Assembly (NCBI GenBank): GCA_030531305.1
Contig: JAUNNT010000002.1
Location: 1 to 64,000 of the forward strand
Source: Akkermansia sp.
GTDB taxonomy: Bacteria > Verrucomicrobiota > Verrucomicrobiia > Verrucomicrobiales > Akkermansiaceae
Reading direction: 5' to 3'
Length of the DNA: 64,000 bases
Position numbers and translations under genes: made by a program. Below, in pieces: positions 55,145-61,431 of the stretch. Numbering within the stretch: the first letter of the stretch is position 1; the number at the start of each line of letters is the position of its first letter. The notes beneath the pieces were generated by a model. The model saw only the letters and a list, made by a program, of their open reading frames with translations. It ran no database searches and was not told the origin of the DNA.

Positions 55145-56119
55145 ATGATGAAGGAACCCATCGTCAAGAAAGTGGAATCCATCAGCGTGGCGCGGTTCTA
55201 CGAGACGTACCGCAACACGCTGGAGCTGCAGCTGCTCAACAGCCCGCTGGGGATGACGCGCCCCATCCTGCAACCCACGCTGAACCGCCCCGGGCTGGCG
55301 CTGGCGGGGTACTTCGGGTACTTTGCGCATGAGCGCGTGCAGGTGTTCGGCGCGGCGGAGGTGGCGTACATGGCGCAGCTGGGGGACGAGGAGCGGCGCT
55401 CCCGCCTGGAGCTGCTGCTCAAGAAGGACATCCCGTGCATCGTCTTCTCCCTGGGCAACGAGGTGCCGCCGGATTTGCTGAGCATGGCGGACGAGTACCG
55501 CGTGTCGGTGTTCAGCTCCAACCTGCGCACCACCACGCTGGTGAACCGCGCCACCATCATCCTGGAGAACGAGTTTGCCGACAGCGTGACCGTGCACGGC
55601 TGCATGGTGGACGTACGGGGCGTGGGCGTGCTGCTGACGGGCGAGAGCGGCATCGGCAAGAGCGAGATCACGCTCGGTCTGGTGGAACGCGGCTCCTCCC
55701 TGGTGGCGGACGACATGGTGCGCGTGCGCAACAGCAGCGGCGAGCTCATGGCAACCTCCCCCAAGCTCAGCCGCGGGTACATTGAAATCCGCGGGCTCGG
55801 CATCATCAACGTCACCAACCTTTTCGGCTTGAAAGCCTTTAGGAACGACAAGCGCGTAGACCTCGTCATCAACCTCTTCAACGGCCAGCAGACCGAGCTG
55901 GAGCGCCTGGGCCTGGACCACCAGACCACCACCATCCTGGGGCTGGAGGTGGAGCACCTGAACCTGCCGGTGGCGCCGGGCCGCGATATGTCCCGCCTGG
56001 TGGAGGTGGCGGCGCTGGGGCGCTACCTGCGCGGCAGCGGCTACGACATGGCGGGCGAGTTCAACCGCCGCCTCAACCTGGAAATCCAGCGCAACTCACA
56101 ACCCCCTCACCAACCATGA
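55145..56119 (+). CDS. hprK: HPr kinase/phosphorylase
   Basis: Phosphorylates and dephosphorylates Ser46 of HPr-type proteins to tune carbon metabolism. 324 residues. N-terminal regulatory domain, HGCMVDVRGVGVLL, Walker A GESGIGKS (166-173), VADDMVRV and the capping signature EIRGLGIINV. No ptsH or ptsI lies in the window, so the partner must be elsewhere. The ATG at 55145 is followed by a second ATG at 55148. The stop overlaps the nif3-like start by 4 bp. Confidence 0.95.
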   Translation: MMKEPIVKKVESISVARFYETYRNTLELQLLNSPLGMTRPILQPTLNRPGLALAGYFGYFAHERVQVFGAAEVAYMAQLGDEERRSRLELLLKKDIPCIVFSLGNEVPPDLLSMADEYRVSVFSSNLRTTTLVNRATIILENEFADSVTVHGCMVDVRGVGVLLTGESGIGKSEITLGLVERGSSLVADDMVRVRNSSGELMATSPKLSRGYIEIRGLGIINVTNLFGLKAFRNDKRVDLVINLFNGQQTELERLGLDHQTTTILGLEVEHLNLPVAPGRDMSRLVEVAALGRYLRGSGYDMAGEFNRRLNLEIQRNSQPPHQP

Positions 56120-56874
56120 CACCGCTCAACGATATCGTATCCCTTCTGGACACCACCCTGCGCATTGCGGAAATCCATGATGCGCCCGTGGCCCTCAACG
56201 GCCTGCAGGTGGAGAACAACGGCTGCGTCACCAAGGTGGCGCTCGCCGTGGACGGCTCCCAGCGCACCATCGACGACGCCATTGCCGCGGGCGCGGATTT
56301 GCTCATCCTGCACCACGGCATCTTCTGGAGCGGGCTGCGGCCGCTCACGGGCTGGTGGAAAGCCAAGGTGGAGGCCGCGTTCAAGGCGAACCTGGCCATC
56401 TACGCCGCGCACCTGCCGCTGGATTTGCACCCGGAGCTCGGCAACAACGCCGGAATCGCGCACGGGCTGGGGCTCACGGACATCACGCCGGAAATCGACT
56501 ACCACGGCACCACCATCGGACTGGCGGGCAGCTACCACGGCACGGTGGGCGAGCTGCGCGACGCCTACGCCGCGCTCACAGGCACGGAGGTCACCGGCAT
56601 CGTCCACAACCCCGCCGCCCCCGCCGGGCGCATCGTGGTGTGCAGCGGCGGCGCCGGGGAGGAAATCTACCAGGTGCAGGAAAAGGGCTACACCACCTAC
56701 CTCACGGGCGAGGAGAACCACTGGGTCTCCAACGCCGCGCGGGACATGGGCATCAACATGCTCTTCGCGGGCCACTACGCCACGGAGACCTTCGGCGTGA
56801 AGTCGCTCGGAGCCCTGCTGCAGGAGCGTTTCGGGCTTCCCACCGTGTTTATCGACAACCCAACGGGCATGTAG
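56116..56874 (+). CDS. Nif3-like dinuclear metal-centre protein
   Basis: 252 residues. GTP-cyclohydrolase-I type 2/NIF3 family: LNGLQVENNG, ILHHGIFWSG, AHLPLDLHPELGNN and the late GHYATETFG with metal-binding His/Glu. A hydrolase with two metals is expected; the physiological substrate of the family is not settled. Coupled to hprK by a 4-bp overlap and followed by rluD after 3 bp. Confidence 0.92.
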   Translation: MTPLNDIVSLLDTTLRIAEIHDAPVALNGLQVENNGCVTKVALAVDGSQRTIDDAIAAGADLLILHHGIFWSGLRPLTGWWKAKVEAAFKANLAIYAAHLPLDLHPELGNNAGIAHGLGLTDITPEIDYHGTTIGLAGSYHGTVGELRDAYAALTGTEVTGIVHNPAAPAGRIVVCSGGAGEEIYQVQEKGYTTYLTGEENHWVSNAARDMGINMLFAGHYATETFGVKSLGALLQERFGLPTVFIDNPTGM

Positions 56875-56877
56875 CGC

Positions 56878-57849
56878 ATGGTCATTGTGGTGGACGACAG
56901 CAGCGGCGCGCGGCTCGACCAGTACCTGGTCGGGAAGTTGCCGAAGCTGTCGCGCGCGCGCATCCAGGCCCTGCTGAAGAGCGGGGACATCCTGGTGAAC
57001 GGCGCCGCCGCCAAGCCCAAGACCCCCGTGGAGCGCGGCATGCGCATCGAGGTCACCATCCCGGAGCCCGTGGCCGCGGAGGCCCAGCCGCAGGATATCC
57101 CCATCTCCGTGCTGTACGAGGACGCAGACGTCATCGTCATCGACAAGGAGAGCGGCATGGTGGTGCACCCCGCCGCGGGCAACCCGGACGGCACGCTGGT
57201 GAACGCCGTGCTGTTCCATTGCGGTGATTTGTCGGGCATCGGCGGCGTGGAGAGGCCGGGCATCGTGCACCGGCTGGACAAGGACACGAGCGGCTGCATT
57301 GTGGTGGCCAAGAACGATGCCGCGCATCTTTCGCTCACTACGCAGTTTGCGCGCCGCATCACCTCCAAGGTCTACCTCGCCATCGTGCAGGGCAGGCCGA
57401 AAGAAGACGAGGGCACCGTCTTCACCAACATCGGCCGCCACCCCGTCAACCGCATGAAAATGTGCGTGGTGAACCCCGGCAGCGGCAAGCCCGCCATCAC
57501 GGATTGGCGCGTGCTGCGCTATGATGCGTCCACGGATTCCACCCTGGTGATGTGCACGCTCCACACGGGGCGCACGCACCAGATCCGCGTGCACATGCTG
57601 CACCTGGGCCATCCGTTGGTGGGGGATTGCATCTATGCCCACCCGCAGCGCCAGAAAGCCAAGCCCGGCCGGCTCATGCTCCACGCCTGGCAGCTCGCCT
57701 TCAACCACCCGCAGAGCGGCGCGCGCATCGCCGTCACCGCCCCCATCCCGCCGGAATACCAGCCCTGGCTCATTGATTTGCAGCTCCCGCAGCCCGACAT
57801 GGCCGCCCCCGCCCACGCCGCAGATATCCCGGACGAGGAGGACGATTGA
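56878..57849 (+). CDS. rluD: Ribosomal large-subunit pseudouridine synthase (RluD family)
   Basis: 323 residues. N-terminal S4 RNA-binding domain (RLDQYLVGKLPKLSRARIQALLKSG), then the RluA-type catalytic domain with HRLDKDTSG (catalytic Asp134) and LHTGRTHQIRVHMLHLGHPLVGD. RluD makes pseudouridines in helix 69 of 23S rRNA; RluC-type specificity cannot be excluded. The acidic tail is Ala/Asp-rich. Confidence 0.92.
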   Translation: MVIVVDDSSGARLDQYLVGKLPKLSRARIQALLKSGDILVNGAAAKPKTPVERGMRIEVTIPEPVAAEAQPQDIPISVLYEDADVIVIDKESGMVVHPAAGNPDGTLVNAVLFHCGDLSGIGGVERPGIVHRLDKDTSGCIVVAKNDAAHLSLTTQFARRITSKVYLAIVQGRPKEDEGTVFTNIGRHPVNRMKMCVVNPGSGKPAITDWRVLRYDASTDSTLVMCTLHTGRTHQIRVHMLHLGHPLVGDCIYAHPQRQKAKPGRLMLHAWQLAFNHPQSGARIAVTAPIPPEYQPWLIDLQLPQPDMAAPAHAADIPDEEDD

Positions 57850-57897
57850 CGCGCCCGAAGCGACCACGCCTTTCCCCAAATACTGGGCGGCCTCAGA

Positions 57898-59325
57898 TCA
57901 GTCCTGCGTGACGTGGGCGCGGTGCGTTCCGGCATAGTCCACGCTCTTGCGCTCCCGCAGGAAGCGGATGAAGCAGTCCCGCCCCAGCAGGTTCAGCGCG
58001 CGCCCGGGGTCCGCATGCGGGAAACGGGCGGACGCAGCCACGAACGAGGGCACTGCCACGGTGTAGCGCTTGGCGGGGTCGATGGGCTTGCCGTCCGCCT
58101 GCAGCATTTCCGAGATATCCAGGACATTGCCCTTGTGCAGGGTGGCGCGGTAGGACATGCCGGAGACGGATGGCGCGCCGTGGTGGTCAATGAGCGGGAT
58201 GGCGGTGATGAGGGCGCGCAGCTCCTCCCCGGTGAGGGTGTAGAGCACGGTGTCGTTGCCGAAGGGATCCAGATGAAAAACGTCGCCTAGGCGGATGGGC
58301 CCGGCGGGGAAGGTGGACAGGCGGATGCCGCCGATGTTGACGATGGCGATGTCCGCGCCGGTGGACTCGCGCACGGCATCGGTGTACAGGCAGGCCAGTT
58401 CTTCGCGCGCGGTGAGCTCGCGCGCGCATTCCGCTATCTGCTCGTTGAGGACGGGGTCGTTCTTGAATTGCTTCACCAGCTCGGAGGCTCCGGCATCGGG
58501 CTCGCAGGTGGCGGTGGGCAGCAGCTCGGCGTGCTTGGAGACCACCCTGCCGTCCTGCACATCGAAGGTGATGCGGGTGAGATGGGTGGCATCGCGCCCG
58601 GTCTGAGTCACCATCACGCCACCCTCCGTGTGTGCGCCGTCCACCTTGGTATGGGAGTGGCCGCCCACAATGGCATCCGCCCACGGGCACTGCCGGGCCA
58701 GCTCCACGTCGTCCTCGAATCCCAGGTGCGTGAGCAGGATGAGCACGTCGCACCGCTCACGCAGCCACTTGTACTCCTGCGCCACTGCAAAGGGATCGCG
58801 GAAGGTAAAGCCCTTCATCTTTTCCGGCAGCGTGTCCGGCATGCCGTTGGCGCCGATTTGCAGCAGCCCCAGCACGCCGATGCGCACGCCCTTGCGCTCG
58901 AAGATGCGGTACGGCAGGATGAGGATGCGGTCTTTGTCCGACGCATATGCGTTGGCGCACACCACGCGGAACTCCGCGCTGTCGATGAGGTCGCGCAGCG
59001 GATCCATGCCGTTGTCGAAGGAATGGTTGCCCAGCGAGCTCAGGTTGAATCCCATGTAGTTCATGAGCGCCACCACGGGCCAGCCGGTGCGCTTCGCCAT
59101 ATCGCTGTACGGATTGCCGGTGCGGTTGTCGCCCGCAGCCAGCAGCAGGGCTTGCGGGTCCCGCGCGCGCTCCCGCTTCACGAGCGTGGCCAGCCGGGGC
59201 ATGTTGTCCAGCGCGGCGTGCATGTCGTTGATGCCGAGCACGGTGATCTCCTCTGCCGCGGCGGGGTGGGCCAGGCAGGGTAAGACGGCGACAAGGGCGA
59301 GAATCAAGCGGCGGAGCGGTTTCAT
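57898..59325 (-). CDS. Secreted 5'-nucleotidase/metallophosphoesterase (UshA-like)
   Basis: 475 residues with a signal peptide (MKPLRRLILALVAVLPCLAHPAAA). Metallophosphatase motifs GINDMHAAL, GDNRTGNP, LGNHSFDNG, LTHLGFEDD and GGHSHT are followed by a C-terminal 5'-nucleotidase domain (NIGGIRLSTFPAG, FGNDTVLYTLTGEELR). It should release phosphate and nucleosides from nucleotides outside the cytosol. The first Asp motif reads NDMHA instead of NDxHG. It starts 1 bp after a tiny upstream gene, so the two form an operon. Confidence 0.93.
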   Translation of the reverse strand: MKPLRRLILALVAVLPCLAHPAAAEEITVLGINDMHAALDNMPRLATLVKRERARDPQALLLAAGDNRTGNPYSDMAKRTGWPVVALMNYMGFNLSSLGNHSFDNGMDPLRDLIDSAEFRVVCANAYASDKDRILILPYRIFERKGVRIGVLGLLQIGANGMPDTLPEKMKGFTFRDPFAVAQEYKWLRERCDVLILLTHLGFEDDVELARQCPWADAIVGGHSHTKVDGAHTEGGVMVTQTGRDATHLTRITFDVQDGRVVSKHAELLPTATCEPDAGASELVKQFKNDPVLNEQIAECARELTAREELACLYTDAVRESTGADIAIVNIGGIRLSTFPAGPIRLGDVFHLDPFGNDTVLYTLTGEELRALITAIPLIDHHGAPSVSGMSYRATLHKGNVLDISEMLQADGKPIDPAKRYTVAVPSFVAASARFPHADPGRALNLLGRDCFIRFLRERKSVDYAGTHRAHVTQD

Positions 59326-59326
59326 G

Positions 59327-59509
59327 TCAGCCCTTGGGTTTGGCGGTGTAGATTTTGCGTCCGGGCTTCATCGGGCTGTCCTTGGCTATCTCGTTGCCGT
59401 AGGCGTCGTACAGCCCGGCGGCGTGATTCACGCCCGCCGCCCGCGCGGCATCCCCGGCATTCGCTCCCGTGAATACCTCCACTTCCTTGTTGTCAACGTA
59501 CACGATCAT
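59327..59509 (-). CDS. 60-residue beta-grasp-like protein
   Basis: No known family by eye. The order MIVYVDNKEVEVFTGANAG, a short helix (GDAARAAG), LYDAYGNEI and GRKIYTAK matches the strand-strand-helix-strand plan of ubiquitin/ThiS-type beta-grasp folds. It ends KPKG, without the double-Gly tail of ThiS. First gene of the operon with the secreted nucleotidase, yet it has no signal peptide. Start chosen from the promoter: TTGATT-17-TATCAT ends 11 bp before the ATG at 59509. Confidence 0.7.
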   Translation of the reverse strand: MIVYVDNKEVEVFTGANAGDAARAAGVNHAAGLYDAYGNEIAKDSPMKPGRKIYTAKPKG

Positions 59510-59520
59510 GTCTAGTTGGC

Positions 59521-59549
59521 ATGATAGCAGCCCGCGCACCGGAAATCAA
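59521..59549 (-). promoter_or_regulatory. Promoter of the small gene and nucleotidase
   Basis: On the minus strand TTGATT (59549-59544), 17-bp spacer, TATCAT (59526-59521). Confidence 0.6.
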
Positions 59550-59628
59550 TTTCTATATTTGCGGGGCGGTCGCGTCTGGCACATGTGCTCCTACGCCGTG
59601 CGTGCAGGGCTTGCCCGATTGTTTGGTG

Positions 59629-59657
59629 TTGACACGGTGGAGGGAATTTGCTCTAAT
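59629..59657 (+). promoter_or_regulatory. Near-consensus promoter of predicted RNA 1
   Basis: TTGACA (59629-59634), exactly 17 bp, TCTAAT (59652-59657). No credible coding gene follows. Confidence 0.65.
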
Positions 59658-59663
59658 GTGGTT

Positions 59664-59728
59664 GAAATCGGTGAGGGCTAGAAGCCGTATGGGACGCAAG
59701 TTATCCGCGGGATGCCCTCGCCGGTTTT
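59664..59728 (+). ncRNA. Predicted small RNA 1
   Basis: From the expected +1 the transcript folds through CGGTGAGGGC (59669-59678) and GCCCTCGCCGG (59714-59724), followed by TTTT. That gives a 65-nt RNA with a 35-nt loop region ending in a terminator-like stem. No known RNA family was recognised. Evidence is promoter spacing plus structure only. Confidence 0.45.
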
Positions 59729-59738
59729 ATATTTGACG

Positions 59739-59767
59739 TTGACGCTGCGATGCGGTGGTGGTATTTT
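59739..59767 (+). promoter_or_regulatory. Promoter of predicted RNA 2
   Basis: TTGACG (59739-59744, with another TTGACG at 59733), 17-bp spacer, TATTTT (59762-59767). Confidence 0.45.
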
Positions 59768-59773
59768 TCACCT

Positions 59774-59839
59774 TAGGAACGCCCGGCGCCATAGAGGGGA
59801 CTTCGTTTGCCCCAGTGCTGCTGGGCGTTCCTGTCTTTT
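59774..59839 (+). ncRNA. Predicted small RNA 2
   Basis: AGGAACGCCC (59775-59784) pairs with GGGCGTTCCT (59823-59832), extended inward by GGC/GCT. An inner GGGG...CCCC hairpin sits in the loop, and GTCTTTTG follows. This is a second promoter plus stem-loop cassette 110 bp after the first. Confidence 0.4.
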
Positions 59840-59868
59840 GCAGGAAAATCCGGCGGAGAGTCCAAGAA

Positions 59869-59901
59869 AGAACCGCCGGGCGTTGTGCGCCGGGCGGTTC
59901 T
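59869..59901 (-). terminator. Terminator of the RND efflux operon
   Basis: AGAACCGCC (59869-59877) and GGCGGTTCT (59893-59901) with an inner GGCG/CGCC pair; on the minus strand the stem is followed by TTCTTGG. It lies 25 bp after the stop of the outer-membrane factor. Confidence 0.7.
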
Positions 59902-59925
59902 GCATGGGGAAATGTGGTGTTCCGG

Positions 59926-61377
59926 TTACTCCTGCGGTTGCGGGATAGTGGACTGGCCGTAGGCGTCCAGGTGGTCGTTCTGCCGGTCGCGCCAGCCGCC
60001 GCCCAACTGGGTGTAGAGGGTGGGGATACAGGCGGCGTACTGGTAACGCATGGTGGCGAGCTGCGCCTGTGCGGGGAAGAGCCCCTGCTGGGCGGTGAGC
60101 ACCTCGTAGTAGTTGGAGAGGCCCTGGGTGTAGAGTTCCTTGGCCAGGCGCACGTACTCCTGATAGGCTTCCACGGCCTTCTCCTGGTTGGCCAGCGCAT
60201 CCTTGAACTTGCGGCGCTCCGTGAGGGTGGAGGAGATTTCCGACATGGCGTTGAGCACGGTCTGCTCGTAGTCCGCCTTGGCCGCCATAAAGGCCTCCTT
60301 CTTGATCTTGTAGTCGCCGATGAGCTGGCCGCCGCGGAAGAGCGGGCCGGTCACGTTGGCCTGCACGCCCCAACCGGTGCGGTGACCGCTCACCGCCGTG
60401 CGCAGGTCGGCGCTGGCATAGCCCATGGCTCCGGTGAGGCTGATTTGCGGGAAGAAGTTGGTGATGGCCACGCCGATGTCCGCGTTGGCGGCGCGCATGG
60501 CCAGCTCCTTGGAGCGGATGTCCGGGCGGCGCGCCAGCACGTGGGCGGGAATGCCCGGCGCCACGTCGCTCGCGTTCACGTAGTCGTCAAGCGTCCTGCT
60601 GCGGGGGATGGGCCCCGGCATGCGCCCGGCGAGCGTGGAGAGCGTGTTCTCCAAGGCGGCAATCTGGCTTTCCAGCTGCGGCACCTGGGCCGCAGCGGAG
60701 GAGAGCGACGCCTGGGCGGCGGCGGTCTGCTGGGAGGTGCCGATGCCGCCCTTGAGGCGGTTGTTGAAGAGGTCCAGCGACTCGGAATAGGACTGCATGG
60801 CGTTCTTGGCGATGACCAGCTGTTCGTCCAGCATGATGAGCTGCAGGTATCCGCAGGCCACGGACTTCATGAGCGAGATGCGCATGTTGTTGAAGTCCTC
60901 CTCGGCGGCCTCCGCCTGGGCCTTGGCGCTTTCCACGCGCTTGCGGGTGTTGCCCCAGATGTCCAGCTCCCAGGAGGCGCTGAGGCTGGCGCTGCCGGGT
61001 GCGGTGGTGGTGCTGGAGGTGTGCACCACCGCGGAGCCGCCGGAGTTGTTCATGCCCTTGCTGGCGCCCGCGCCGTAGCCCAGCCACGGGAAGAGCGGCG
61101 CGGCCTGCACCGTCACATAGTGGCGGGCGGCGTTCACGTTGTGCTGCATGGCCTCCAGGTTGCGGTTGTGGTTGAACACGTCGCGCAGCAGGCTCTGCAG
61201 GTCCGGGTCGGACAGCACAACCTGCCAGGGCAGGTCGGCCATGGTGCTCTCGGAAATGGAGGCGCCCCTGAATTCAGCGGGCACGGGCATGTTGGGCTCC
61301 TGCCAGCGCGGGCCGATGGCGCATGCGCTCAGCAGAATCACGGTTCCGGTCAAGGTGAGTATCGCAGTCTGTTTCAT
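59926..61377 (-). CDS. Outer-membrane efflux lipoprotein (TolC/NodT-type)
   Basis: 483 residues with lipobox (VILLSAC, Cys19). Two OEP repeats carry long coiled-coil helices (AKAQAEAAEEDFNNMRISLM, AAQVPQLESQIAALENTLST, ARRPDIRSKELAMRAANADIG). It forms the exit duct of the RND pump encoded just upstream (54 bp apart, same strand). Confidence 0.93.
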   Translation of the reverse strand: MKQTAILTLTGTVILLSACAIGPRWQEPNMPVPAEFRGASISESTMADLPWQVVLSDPDLQSLLRDVFNHNRNLEAMQHNVNAARHYVTVQAAPLFPWLGYGAGASKGMNNSGGSAVVHTSSTTTAPGSASLSASWELDIWGNTRKRVESAKAQAEAAEEDFNNMRISLMKSVACGYLQLIMLDEQLVIAKNAMQSYSESLDLFNNRLKGGIGTSQQTAAAQASLSSAAAQVPQLESQIAALENTLSTLAGRMPGPIPRSRTLDDYVNASDVAPGIPAHVLARRPDIRSKELAMRAANADIGVAITNFFPQISLTGAMGYASADLRTAVSGHRTGWGVQANVTGPLFRGGQLIGDYKIKKEAFMAAKADYEQTVLNAMSEISSTLTERRKFKDALANQEKAVEAYQEYVRLAKELYTQGLSNYYEVLTAQQGLFPAQAQLATMRYQYAACIPTLYTQLGGGWRDRQNDHLDAYGQSTIPQPQE

Positions 61378-61431
61378 TGTATCGTGCGTTTACGGGTGGG
61401 ATTATAGTTAAAAAACGATAAGAAATAAAGG

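Noticed and set aside
59664-59728. SRP 4.5S RNA, 6S RNA, or a known riboswitch
   Set aside because: The SRP tetraloop region, the 6S open-complex bubble and known aptamer cores were not visible; no coding gene lies directly downstream on that strand.
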